Source: Microcella alkaliphila (GTDB lineage Bacteria > Actinomycetota > Actinomycetes > Actinomycetales > Microbacteriaceae). Taken from it: DNA of 64,000 nt. A program made the translations under genes and the position numbers. The notes under the pieces are model-generated. The model did not search any database. It was not told where the DNA came from and saw only the letters and a list, made by a program, of their open reading frames with translations. Every line of letters begins with the position of its first letter. Positions within the stretch are counted from its first letter, which is position 1. The stretch covers positions 1,240,001 through 1,304,000 of the forward strand of contig NZ_AP017315.1 of NCBI RefSeq assembly GCF_002355395.1. Direction: 5' to 3'. Below are positions 1 through 9,210 of this stretch, piece by piece.

Positions 1-1767
1 TGCGCGGTCATCGCGGTCGCGGAACCCGCCGCGGTCCTTCTTGCGCGGGCCGCGGTCGCTCTTCAACTCGATGAGGCGCCCGCTGATGCGGGTGTCGGCG
101 AGCTTCTTGAGCGTGGCGGTCGACATCTCAGCGGGCAGTTCGACGATCGAGAAGTCGAGCTTGATGTCGATCGCGCCGAAGTCGTCGCGCGAGAGACCAC
201 CCTCGTTGGCGAGTGCGCCCACGATCTGGCGCGGCTCAACGCGGTGACGGCGGCCAACCTCGATGCGGTACGGCGCGAGCGGCGGACCGTTACGGCGTTC
301 GCGACGCGGCGGGCGCTCTGAGTCGCCGCGAGCATCCCGGCCGCCATCTCGGCCGCCGGCATCCCGCGAGCGATCGTCGCGCGGCATCTTCGGCGGGCGG
401 ATGTCGTCCTCCGTGAGCAGCAGGGGAGTACCGCCCTGCGCGACGACCGCGAGCGCGGCGGCGACGTCGGCCTCGGGCACGTCGTGGTGCTCGACATAGT
501 GGTCGATGATGCCGCGGAAGGTGTCAATGAGCTCGGTTTTGTTGAGTGCCTCGCTGATGGCGTCGTCGAAACGGGTGAGTCGCGTGGCGTTGACGTCATC
601 GATCGTCGGCAGGTGCATCTGTGTGAGCGGCTGGCGGGTGGCGCGTTCGATCGCGTCGAGGAGGCGGCGCTCGCGCGGAGTGACGAAGCTGATTGCGTCG
701 CCCGTACGGCCGGCGCGGCCCGTGCGGCCGATGCGGTGCACGTAGCTCTCGGTGTCGACGGGGATGTCGAAGTTGACGACGTGGCTGATGCGCTCGACGT
801 CGAGTCCGCGGGCGGCGACGTCGGTAGCGACGAGGATGTCGAGCTTCGCGTTCTTCAGCTGCTCGACCGTGCGTTCGCGCTGCACCTGCGGCACGTCGCC
901 GTTGATCGCCTGGGCGGAGTATCCGCGGGCGCGCAGCTTCTCGGCCAGCGTCTCGGTTTCGTTCTTGGTGCGAACGAACACGATCATGCCGTCGAAGTTC
1001 TCGACCTCGAGGATGCGCGTGAGGGCGTCGACCTTCTGCTGGTACGACACGACGAGGTAGCGCTGCGTGATCGTCGACGAGGTGGTCGTCTTGGTCTTGA
1101 CGCTGATTTCCTCGGGATCATTGAGGTGCTGCTGCGCGATCCGGCGAATAGAGGCGGGCATGGTCGCCGAGAACAGGGCGACCTGCTTGTCGTCGGGCGT
1201 GTCGGCGAGGATCGTCTCGACGTCCTCGGCGAATCCCATCTTCAGCATCTCGTCCGCCTCGTCGAGCACGAGGTATTTCAGCTCAGACAGGTCGAGGGTG
1301 CCCTTGTCGAGGTGGTCCATGATGCGGCCGGGCGTGCCGACGATGACGTGCACGCCGCGGCGCAGCGCCGACAGCTGCACGCCGTAGCCCTGCCCGCCGT
1401 AGACGGGCAGAACGCTCACGCCGGGAAGGTGTGCGGCGTAGCGCTCGAACGCCTCACAGACCTGCAGAGCGAGCTCGCGGGTGGGGGCGAGCACGAGCGC
1501 CTGCGGTGTGCGCTGCGACACGTCGAGGCGCGACAGGATCGGCAACGCGAACGCGGCCGTCTTGCCGGTGCCGGTTTGGGCGAGCCCGACGACGTCACGC
1601 CCACCGAGCAGCGTCGGAATCGTCGCCGCCTGGATGGCGGAGGGGGTTTCGTAGCCGACGTCGGTCAGTGCGCGCATGACGGCGTCGCTCAGGCCGAGTT
1701 CGGAGAACTTCGGGAGGGTGTCGGCGTTATCGGCCTCGGTCGTATCGGGCGTCTCTGGAGGCGTCAT
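1..1767 (-). CDS. deaD: DEAD-box ATP-dependent RNA helicase, 5' part (3' end outside window)
   Basis: The frame is open from the ATG at 1767 to the window edge, giving 589 codons with the C-terminus missing. In order: Q-motif region (PSAIQ), Walker A AQTGTGKT, PTRELA, TPGR, DEAD box (LDEADEM), SAT, then the helicase C domain with ARGLDV and HRIGRTGRAG. The end of the visible part carries an Arg/Asp/Gly-rich linker and a DbpA-type RNA-binding domain (IVGALANEGGLSRDDFG). This architecture fits DeaD/CsdA helicases, which unwind structured RNA in ribosome assembly and at low temperature. A TACCGT box at 1780-1775 lies 7 bases before the ATG, so the mRNA may be leaderless. Its 5' end is duplicated at 2571-2625. 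Confidence 0.95.
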   Translation of the reverse strand, partial: MTPPETPDTTEADNADTLPKFSELGLSDAVMRALTDVGYETPSAIQAATIPTLLGGRDVVGLAQTGTGKTAAFALPILSRLDVSQRTPQALVLAPTRELALQVCEAFERYAAHLPGVSVLPVYGGQGYGVQLSALRRGVHVIVGTPGRIMDHLDKGTLDLSELKYLVLDEADEMLKMGFAEDVETILADTPDDKQVALFSATMPASIRRIAQQHLNDPEEISVKTKTTTSSTITQRYLVVSYQQKVDALTRILEVENFDGMIVFVRTKNETETLAEKLRARGYSAQAINGDVPQVQRERTVEQLKNAKLDILVATDVAARGLDVERISHVVNFDIPVDTESYVHRIGRTGRAGRTGDAISFVTPRERRLLDAIERATRQPLTQMHLPTIDDVNATRLTRFDDAISEALNKTELIDTFRGIIDHYVEHHDVPEADVAAALAVVAQGGTPLLLTEDDIRPPKMPRDDRSRDAGGRDGGRDARGDSERPPRRERRNGPPLAPYRIEVGRRHRVEPRQIVGALANEGGLSRDDFGAIDIKLDFSIVELPAEMSTATLKKLADTRISGRLIELKSDRGPRKKDRGGFRDRDDRA

Positions 1768-1784
1768 ACCCCTAACGGTACGCG
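1730..1784. repeat. Direct repeat, original copy of deaD start region
   Basis: These 55 bases cover the first 13 deaD codons, the start codon and the upstream TACCGT box. They align without gaps to 2571-2625, with 48 of 55 bases identical. Both copies have the same orientation. The second copy is a truncated remnant. Confidence 0.9.
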
Positions 1785-1883
1785 GGAACGGTCGCGACAC
1801 CGAACCCCGTCGAAAACGAGCGGGGTCAACGACCCACCGTCAAGCCCCGTGACGGTGCCGGCGGCTCTTCATATCGTCGGCGG

Positions 1884-2378
1884 GTGATTTCTGCCGACTC
1901 TGTTCCCGCTCCCACTTCCGCGTCACGAATCGCTGACCAGATCGGGCGTTTCGCGCGCGACCACTCGCTCGTCATTGCCTGCGCTGAGTCGCTCACGAGC
2001 GGCGCAATCGCATCGACGTTGGGCGCGGCTCCCCACGCGAGCGATTGGTTCGCAGGGGGTGTGGTGGCGTACCGCCCCGAGTCAAAATTTCGAGCTCTGG
2101 GGGTCGGTGTTGGTCCCGTGGTCACAGAAACCTGCGCCCGCCAAATGGCGTGGGGCGTGCGGCGGCTCCTCGGTGCTGATGCGGCAGTCGCCGTGACCGG
2201 CGTTGGCGGTCCCGGTGGAGCGGAGGGCCTACCGGCGGGCACGGTTGTCATCGGTGTGCACGCGCGAGGCATCGGAACGGCGCAGACGCACGTGTTCACC
2301 GGCACACCGTCGGAGATTGTCGACCAGGCTGTCGAACGAGCACTTGTGGCTCTCATGGCGCGCCTCCGCGCACACTGA
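1884..2378 (+). CDS. pncC: CinA C-terminal family nicotinamide-nucleotide amidohydrolase
   Basis: This 164-residue protein corresponds to the stand-alone CinA C-terminal (PncC) domain, which deamidates nicotinamide mononucleotide to nicotinate mononucleotide in pyridine nucleotide salvage. Family signatures are CAESLTSG near residue 32, GGVVAYRPESK, and VTGVGGPGGAEGLPAGTV. The length is normal for the stand-alone form, and there is no N-terminal COG1058 domain. No Shine-Dalgarno is visible before the GTG. Instead a TATCGT box at 1872-1877 ends 6 bases upstream, as in a leaderless transcript. It is transcribed away from deaD. Confidence 0.92.
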   Translation: MISADSVPAPTSASRIADQIGRFARDHSLVIACAESLTSGAIASTLGAAPHASDWFAGGVVAYRPESKFRALGVGVGPVVTETCARQMAWGVRRLLGADAAVAVTGVGGPGGAEGLPAGTVVIGVHARGIGTAQTHVFTGTPSEIVDQAVERALVALMARLRAH

Positions 2379-2422
2379 GGCCGCCTGCGGCTCGTACTCT
2401 TGAGTAACAGCTCGTTCCGGCT

Positions 2423-2564
2423 GCATCCGCAATAGCGGCGAGACCCGTCAGGTGCGCCCCGCCACCGAGGGCTGGCAGCAGAAGCTCGACGCCGCGGGCC
2501 GCCCCCTGCTGCAGTTCGCCTCCCCGAAGCGGGGCAAGCCGCCGGTTCACTGGGCGAATCTCGA
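2423..2564 (+). pseudogene. rlmN 5' fragment (dead duplicate)
   Basis: These 142 bases align without gaps to 4794-4935, the 5' end of the intact rlmN, with 122 of 142 identical. The reading frame is preserved (CIRNSGETRQV, then EGWQQKLD and [17 protein letters not shown]) but has no start codon, being preceded in frame by TGA at 2401. It ends by running into the deaD-derived segment. Ten of the 16 differing codons are synonymous, so most divergence happened while both copies were under selection. The fragment was therefore probably split off from a functional gene of a diverged lineage rather than decaying here. Confidence 0.88.
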
Positions 2565-2570
2565 GACGGA

Positions 2571-2625
2571 TCGACCTCGGTCGTATAGGGCGTCTCAGGT
2601 GACGTCATTCCCCTGACGGTACGCG
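2571..2625 (-). pseudogene. deaD 5' fragment (dead duplicate)
   Basis: This is the second copy of the deaD start region. Read on the minus strand from the ATG at 2608 it gives MTSPETPYTTEVD, against MTPPETPDTTEAD for the intact gene, and then breaks into the rlmN fragment. The upstream TACCGT box is also kept. The joint with the rlmN fragment is a novel junction that neither intact gene has. Confidence 0.87.
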
Positions 2626-2655
2626 CCTTGCCCGGTTGGCGTCACCGCATAGCCG

Positions 2656-2922
2656 TCACGGTCTCCGCGCGGCTTGCTGGCCGATGGGCGCAAAGGGTTC
2701 CAGAGAAAAGATGAACTCAACCGGGACATCGAAGTAGTCGGCGATACGCAGCGCGAGGTGCAGGCTTGGGCTGTACTCACCCCGTTCCAGGTACCCCACC
2801 GTTTGGTAGTGCACCCCGAGTTGTTCGGAAAACTGTCGTCGGCTGATGCCGCGCTCGACGCGAAGCATGGCGATCCGGTTGTGCACCTGCTCGGTGCGCT
2901 CGGTCGCCGTCTTCTCAGACAC
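2656..2922 (-). CDS. XRE-family HTH regulator of the ABC exporter operon
   Basis: This 88-residue protein is essentially one Cro/C1-type helix-turn-helix domain (residues about 15-72: IAMLRVERGISRRQFSEQLG, then HYQTVGYLERGEYSPSL). The motif FDVPVEFIFSLEPF after it is typical of small one-domain regulators encoded with ABC-2 exporters. The GTG start at 2922 overlaps the permease stop by 8 bases, so translation is probably coupled. It is the third gene of the operon and probably regulates it. The inverted repeat upstream of the ATPase gene is a candidate operator. Confidence 0.85.
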   Translation of the reverse strand: MSEKTATERTEQVHNRIAMLRVERGISRRQFSEQLGVHYQTVGYLERGEYSPSLHLALRIADYFDVPVEFIFSLEPFAPIGQQAARRP

Positions 2923-3757
2923 GCTGCATCGCCTTCTCGCGTCGCGTTGCCAGCGACTCTCTGCGTGCCACTCGTTGCAGGAGAATCGGGGCAAGCACGA
3001 GGCCGATGGCAGCCCAGAGCCCGAGCATCCCGATCGATTCCAGCGTGCGCCAACTCTCACCGAGCTCGACCACCGCGAAATCCGCGGGGAGGAGGGCGCT
3101 GCGCAGTCCGAGCCCAAGCCAGTACAGGGGGAGGACTTGACCGGCGATCTGCACCCACGTCGGCAACTCACTCAGGGGGAGGAAGACGCCCGAGGCGGCG
3201 ACGATCGCCCCCGTCACGAGGAAGCCCCACCCACCCACCGACCGCGGGTTATTGAACAGGGACCCGACGACGAATCCGAGGGGCAGACACGCGAGGACGC
3301 CGAGCAGGAGAAAGCCTACGGCTATCGACGCGCCTCCGATTCCGCGAGCCCAGAGGTCGGGAACGAGGATGCTGGCCAGGATCGTGAACATCCCGAATGT
3401 GAACGCCAACTCGAGCAAGGTGCGGACGGTTTGCCCCCACGCGTATGTGAATGTCCCTGCGGGCTGCATCGCGAGCCGCAAGAGGGTGCCGTCTTCACGC
3501 TCGGTTGACACGAGAGTTGCGAGTCCGTAGGCGCCGACAAACAGGGTCATGAGGGCGAGCACGCTGGGAAAGATGACGGCAGCCGTGGAGATGCCGAGCT
3601 CGGGGATCACGTCGTCGCGGAAAAACCACACGGCGGCCGAGAAGCCTGCCGCGCCGATGACGTAGTAGATGACGTCCGTAGGCGTCTGGAGGCTGTTGCG
3701 AAACTCCACCCACCCGCGCATCGCTCCCGCGCGAACCGCGCCGCTCGTGATTGTCAT
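2915..3757 (-). CDS. ABC-2 type transporter permease
   Basis: A 280-residue membrane protein with about six hydrophobic segments. These include IYYVIGAAGFSAAVWFF, a pair around LALMTLFVGAYG, a long segment near residues 135-165, GFLVTGAIVAASGVFLPL, and a C-terminal LGLWAAIGLVLAPILL. It fits the membrane half of an ABC-2 exporter for a drug, peptide or lipid; the substrate cannot be told. Its ATG overlaps the ATPase stop (ATGA), so the two subunits are translationally coupled. Confidence 0.88.
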   Translation of the reverse strand: MTITSGAVRAGAMRGWVEFRNSLQTPTDVIYYVIGAAGFSAAVWFFRDDVIPELGISTAAVIFPSVLALMTLFVGAYGLATLVSTEREDGTLLRLAMQPAGTFTYAWGQTVRTLLELAFTFGMFTILASILVPDLWARGIGGASIAVGFLLLGVLACLPLGFVVGSLFNNPRSVGGWGFLVTGAIVAASGVFLPLSELPTWVQIAGQVLPLYWLGLGLRSALLPADFAVVELGESWRTLESIGMLGLWAAIGLVLAPILLQRVARRESLATRREKAMQRV

Positions 3758-4650
3758 GCTCGCTCTCCGTTCGTCTCGGCGTCGGCCGCCTCGTGCTGGG
3801 CAACCATGGCCAGGTAGGTGTCCTCCAGGGTGGTTCGGCGAACCTCGAGGTCGTCGACGTCGGGGTCGCGGGCGAGTAGGTCTCGCACAAACCTCGTAGC
3901 CGATTCGGTCGAGTGCACGAAACGCTCACCTCGGGCGGTCCACCGCACTTCCGTGGTGCCCGCGACTTCTCGGGCAAGGGCGTCGGCGCTGCCGTTCGCG
4001 GCGATGCGACCGTTATGCAGAATGAGGATGCGGTCGGCGAGGCGCTCCGCCTCGGCGAGGTCGTGAGTGGTGAGCAGGATGGTGGTCGCGCGGGCGTCCA
4101 CCAACTCGTGCATGAGTTCGTGGAATTCCCGTCGCGCGTGTGGATCGAAACCCGCCGTGGGTTCGTCGAGGAAGAGTAGTTCCGGGTTGCCCATCAGCCC
4201 CACCGCCACGTCGAGTCGGCGACGCTGCCCGCCGGAAAGCGACATGATGCGAGCCCGCGCCTTGTCGGTGAGACCGACCCGTTCCAGCAGGTCGTCAACC
4301 GCCCAGCTGTCATGTTTGCGAAATGGGGAATGCAGGACGAAGAAGTGGTGCAGGAACTCGCGCACGCGCCACCGCCCGTGATCTCGCCACGACTGCAGGA
4401 CAACTCCGACTCGGGCTCGGTGCTCAACACCGGCGCGAACGGGGTCGGTTCCGAGCACCTCTACTGTTCCCGCGGTGGGCGAGCGGACGCCCTCCAGTAT
4501 CTCAATCGTCGTGGTCTTTCCTGCGCCGTTGGCGCCCAGGAGCGCGATGACCTCGCCCCGATGAATGTCGAGATCGATGCTGTCGAGTACGCGTTTTGCG
4601 CCGTAGCTCATGGCCACACCGCGGGCGCGGACGACGATGTCTCGTGTCAT
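3754..4650 (-). CDS. ABC exporter ATP-binding protein
   Basis: A 298-residue ABC ATPase. It has Walker A GANGAGKTT at about residues 39-47, signature LSGGQ at 138-142, Walker B LLFLDEP at 158-164, an H-loop in LLTTHD, and a C-terminal extension of about 80 residues typical of CcmA/DrrA-type exporters. The start at 4650 was chosen over an in-frame upstream ATG (4716) because AGGAG lies properly before it and the protein start (MTRDIVVRARGV) matches the family. It is the first gene of the operon with the permease and HTH gene. Confidence 0.92.
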   Translation of the reverse strand: MTRDIVVRARGVAMSYGAKRVLDSIDLDIHRGEVIALLGANGAGKTTTIEILEGVRSPTAGTVEVLGTDPVRAGVEHRARVGVVLQSWRDHGRWRVREFLHHFFVLHSPFRKHDSWAVDDLLERVGLTDKARARIMSLSGGQRRRLDVAVGLMGNPELLFLDEPTAGFDPHARREFHELMHELVDARATTILLTTHDLAEAERLADRILILHNGRIAANGSADALAREVAGTTEVRWTARGERFVHSTESATRFVRDLLARDPDVDDLEVRRTTLEDTYLAMVAQHEAADAETNGERA

Positions 4651-4684
4651 GGCTGACTCCTGACGTGTTGTTATCGTGAGACGT

Positions 4685-4713
4685 AATGTAGCAGGAATAC
4701 TACATACTGTCAT
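4685..4713 (-). promoter_or_regulatory. Candidate promoter and operator of the ABC operon
   Basis: On the minus strand, ATGACA (4713-4708) and TACATT (4690-4685) are separated by 17 bases, a plausible -35/-10 pair (5/6 and 4/6 matches to consensus). An inverted repeat, ATGTAG/CTACAT at 4686-4691 and 4700-4705, covers the -10 and part of the spacer. A repressor bound there would block RNA polymerase. The HTH protein of the operon is the obvious candidate, but no binding evidence exists. Confidence 0.5.
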
Positions 4714-4777
4714 CACTGACTACGGTCGTGTGCGGACCCCTGCTCGCTGCCTCACTGACGCCCCGTACCCTGGAGGC

Positions 4778-5992
4778 ATGGCTTCTTCGGGCGGCATCCG
4801 CAACAACGGCGAGACCCGTCAGGTACGCCCGCAGGCGGAGGGCTGGCAGCAGAAGCTCGACTCCGACGGTCGACCGCTGCTGCAATTCGCCTCCCCGAAG
4901 CGGGGTAAGCCGCCCGTGCACTGGGCGGATCTCGACCAGGATGCGCGCATCCAAGCGGTCACGGATCGCGGCCTTCCCGCCTTCCGCGCGAAGCAGCTGT
5001 CGACCCACTACTTCACGCACTACTCGGTCGACGCGGCGACGATGACGGACCTCCCGGCCGCGGGCCGCGACGAGCTCGTCGGCGAGCTGATGCCGCCGCT
5101 GCTCACCGAGGTGCGCAGGCTCGCGACCGACAACGGCGACACCATCAAGTTCCTGTGGAAGCTGCACGACGGGGCGCTGGTCGAGTCGGTGCTCATGCGC
5201 TACCCCGGTCGCATCACTCTCTGTGTGTCGAGCCAGGCCGGCTGCGGCATGAATTGCCCGTTCTGCGCGACCGGCCAGGCGGGGCTGACCCGCAACATGT
5301 CGGCGGCCGAGATCGTCGACCAGGTGGTCGCCGCGAACCGCGCGCTCGCCCGCGGCGAGCTGGGCGGCCGCAAGAAAGGCGACGAGACACCCGACCGCGT
5401 CAGCAACATCGTCTTCATGGGCATGGGCGAGCCGCTCGCGAACTACGCCCGCCTGATGGGGTCAATACGCACGATGGTCGCGCCGCAGCCGCACGGGCTC
5501 GGCATGAGCGCGCGCAACATCACCGTGTCGACGGTGGGGCTGGTTCCGGCGATTCGCAAGCTCGCCGACGAGCAGATTCCCGTCACCTTCGCCCTCAGCC
5601 TGCACGCCCCCGACGACCAGCTGCGCGACGAGCTGATTCCGGTCAACTCGCGCTGGAAGGTCGACGAGGCCCTGGATGCGGCTCGCGAGTACTTCGACAA
5701 GACCGGCCGCCGAGTCTCGATCGAGTACGCGCTCATCAAGGACATGAACGACCACGCCTGGCGTGCCGACCTCCTCGCCCAGAAGCTGCTCGAGCGCGGC
5801 CGCGGCTGGGTGCATGTCAACCCGATCCCGCTGAACCCGACCCCCGGCTCCATCTGGACCGCGTCGGAGACGGCCGTGCAGAACGAGTTCGTGCGCCGAC
5901 TCAACGACGCCGGCATTCCGACGACGCTGCGCGACACGCGCGGTAAGGAAATCGACGGTGCCTGCGGCCAGCTCGCCGCCGCCGACGCGTAA
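4778..5992 (+). CDS. rlmN: 23S rRNA (adenine2503-C2)-methyltransferase, radical SAM
   Basis: A 404-residue radical SAM enzyme that methylates A2503 of 23S rRNA (and, in other bacteria, A37 of some tRNAs). The cluster-binding motif CGMNCPFC has cysteines at 156, 160 and 163. The downstream motif [15 protein letters not shown] carries C396, matching the mechanistic C-terminal cysteine of the family. GMGEPLANY and the [17 protein letters not shown] block are also present. The ATG at 4778 has GGAGG just upstream. Its first 142 coding bases after the start region are repeated at 2423-2564. It is divergently oriented to the ABC exporter operon. Confidence 0.96.
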   Translation: MASSGGIRNNGETRQVRPQAEGWQQKLDSDGRPLLQFASPKRGKPPVHWADLDQDARIQAVTDRGLPAFRAKQLSTHYFTHYSVDAATMTDLPAAGRDELVGELMPPLLTEVRRLATDNGDTIKFLWKLHDGALVESVLMRYPGRITLCVSSQAGCGMNCPFCATGQAGLTRNMSAAEIVDQVVAANRALARGELGGRKKGDETPDRVSNIVFMGMGEPLANYARLMGSIRTMVAPQPHGLGMSARNITVSTVGLVPAIRKLADEQIPVTFALSLHAPDDQLRDELIPVNSRWKVDEALDAAREYFDKTGRRVSIEYALIKDMNDHAWRADLLAQKLLERGRGWVHVNPIPLNPTPGSIWTASETAVQNEFVRRLNDAGIPTTLRDTRGKEIDGACGQLAAADA

Positions 5993-6100
5993 GCGACGGA
6001 CCGCGCCCGGTAGCATCGGGGTACCACCACCGCCACCACGTGTCCCCGATCACCCTCGACACGGCCGCGACGACGCGCCGGGAAACCAAGGAACGCCACA

Positions 6101-7549
6101 GTGAGCGATGACGTCACGACCATCCACGCCGCCTGGAAAGAGCGCGAGGCCGCAGCAGAACAGCTGATCCCCCTGATCGGGCGGCTGTACCGCGACCACG
6201 GGGTGGTGACGAGCATCCATGGCCGCCGCCTCATCAACGAGTCGGCGATCGGAATCCTGCGCGCCCACCGCTACGCCCAGCACGTGACGGGCGACGAGTT
6301 GGCGCTCGCCGACTCGCGCCGGGTGCTGGATGCTCTGCTCACCATCCAGCCGGGCCCCGCCTCCCTCGACATCGCGCGCCTCGTGACGGGTCACGCCGCG
6401 TCGGACGACGACCGCGACCTCATCGAGTTCCTGCGCGACGAACTCGCCGCCGTCATGCCGACCGCGGCCCCCGCCACCCCCACCGACGTCGTGCTCTACG
6501 GCTTTGGACGCATCGGGCGCCTGCTCGCCCGCATCCTCGTCGCGCACTCCGGAAGCGGCTCGGGCCTGCGCCTGCGGGCGATCGTTGTGCGCCGGGGAGG
6601 CGCCAACGATCTCGTGAAGCGCGCGAGCCTGCTGCGCCGGGACAGCGTGCACGGCCCCTTCGACGGCTCGATCACCGTCGACGAGGAGGCGAACACGATC
6701 CTCGCAAATGGGACGCTCATCCAGGTCATCTACGCGGACGCTCCCGACCGCGTCGACTACACGGCGTACGGCATTCGCGATGCGATCGTCGTCGACAACA
6801 CGGGCCGCTGGCGCGACGAGGAGGGCCTCAGCCAGCACCTGCGCGCGCCCGGCGTCACCCGCGTCCTGCTGACGGCTCCCGGCAAGGGCGCGCTGAAGAA
6901 CATCGTGCACGGCATCAACCACGGCGTTATCGAGCCAGACGATGCCATCGTGACGGCCGCATCCTGCACGACGAACGCCGTGACTCCCGTTCTGAAGGTC
7001 GTTGACGATGCGTGGGGCATTCAGCACGGCCACGTCGAGACGGTGCACTCGTACACGAACGATCAGAACCTGATCGACAACTTCCACGCGGGCGACCGCC
7101 GCGGCCGCAGCGCCGCCCTCAACATGGTCATCACCGAGACGGGGGCCGCGAAGGCGGTCGCGAAGGCTCTGCCGCAGCTGGCGGGCAAGCTCACCGGCAA
7201 CGCGATCCGTGTGCCCACCCCTGACGTGTCAATGGCGATCCTGAACCTCACCCTCCGCGACGAGACCACGCGCGACGAGGTCAACGAGCACCTGCGTCGC
7301 ATGTCGCTGCACAGCGAGCTGCGTCAGCAGATCGACTACATCGAGTCACCCGAGGTGGTGTCGACCGACTTCGTCGGCTCGCACCGCGCCGGAATCGTCG
7401 ACGGCCTCGCCACCATCTGCGACGGCCGCCACCTCATCGTCTACGTCTGGTACGACAACGAGTACGGCTACAGCTCGCAGGTGATTCGCGTGCTCGAGAC
7501 GATGGCGGGCGCGCACCCGGTGGTCGTACCCGAGCGCGTGCTCGTCTGA
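6101..7549 (+). CDS. gap: Glyceraldehyde-3-phosphate dehydrogenase, long form
   Basis: A 482-residue GAPDH with an N-terminal extension of about 125 residues before the Rossmann motif (LYGFGRIGRLLAR). The catalytic cysteine is C289 in ASCTTNAVTPV, and the C-terminal WYDNEYGYSSQV is canonical. The long actinobacterial type differs from the usual glycolytic GAPDH of about 335 residues; its direction in metabolism (glycolytic or gluconeogenic) is not visible here. The GTG start has AAGGA before it, and a TAGCAT box at 6012-6017 could supply a promoter with a leader of about 80 bases. A second, standard gap gene is likely elsewhere in the genome. Confidence 0.9.
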   Translation: MSDDVTTIHAAWKEREAAAEQLIPLIGRLYRDHGVVTSIHGRRLINESAIGILRAHRYAQHVTGDELALADSRRVLDALLTIQPGPASLDIARLVTGHAASDDDRDLIEFLRDELAAVMPTAAPATPTDVVLYGFGRIGRLLARILVAHSGSGSGLRLRAIVVRRGGANDLVKRASLLRRDSVHGPFDGSITVDEEANTILANGTLIQVIYADAPDRVDYTAYGIRDAIVVDNTGRWRDEEGLSQHLRAPGVTRVLLTAPGKGALKNIVHGINHGVIEPDDAIVTAASCTTNAVTPVLKVVDDAWGIQHGHVETVHSYTNDQNLIDNFHAGDRRGRSAALNMVITETGAAKAVAKALPQLAGKLTGNAIRVPTPDVSMAILNLTLRDETTRDEVNEHLRRMSLHSELRQQIDYIESPEVVSTDFVGSHRAGIVDGLATICDGRHLIVYVWYDNEYGYSSQVIRVLETMAGAHPVVVPERVLV

Positions 7550-7597
7550 TCGGTGCGTACTGACCGCACTGCCAGGTCGCCCTGACACCGTGGAGTG

Positions 7598-7918
7598 ATG
7601 GCCGACACTCCGCAGCCCGACCCCACGCGCGTGCGCGCGCAGCCGCAACTGACGACCGCCTCCGGCACCGTGTGGGTGGTGATGGGCCTGATCACCGCCG
7701 TGCTCGTCGGCGGCATGTTCGTCGCGCTCTGGGTCCGTCTCGACTCATCCGTCGCGCTCGTCGGCGCGGCGCTCGCCGGCGCCCTTACCCTCGGGATGCT
7801 CGTTACGCGTTTCGCCGTCCGCCCCGGTCGGCTGCGCCTCGCCCTGCTCGCGGCCGCCTTCCTCACGATGATCGCGAGCTCGCTCGTGCTGGTGCTGGCG
7901 GTGACGGCCGGCGCCTAA
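7598..7918 (+). CDS. Small membrane protein of unknown function
   Basis: A 106-residue protein with three clear hydrophobic helices (around residues 25-45, 50-70 and 80-104) after a polar, Pro-rich N-terminus. It resembles the many uncharacterised three-helix membrane proteins of actinobacteria. The function is unknown. The ATG at 7598 was preferred to the GTG at 7595; both are possible. It follows gap by 48 bases and may be cotranscribed with it. Confidence 0.7.
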   Translation: MADTPQPDPTRVRAQPQLTTASGTVWVVMGLITAVLVGGMFVALWVRLDSSVALVGAALAGALTLGMLVTRFAVRPGRLRLALLAAAFLTMIASSLVLVLAVTAGA

Positions 7919-7967
7919 GCGCCGGCCCTCCGGGCCGGTGCCGCGCGGACGCCGACCCCGCGCATCC

Positions 7968-9161
<1,194 letters not shown>

Positions 9162-9210
9162 GATGCACCCTCGCGCGGTGCGCGCTCGACGGCGCAGCTA
9201 CAGTGGCGGC

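Noticed and set aside
484..1887. Long plus-strand reading frame of 467 codons
   Set aside because: It lies opposite the clear DEAD-box helicase frame and its protein has no recognisable domain; it is a high-GC antisense shadow.
2379..2655. Possible mobile element or attachment site at the repeats near pncC
   Set aside because: No integrase, transposase or terminal inverted repeats; the repeats are explained by copied 5' ends of deaD and rlmN.
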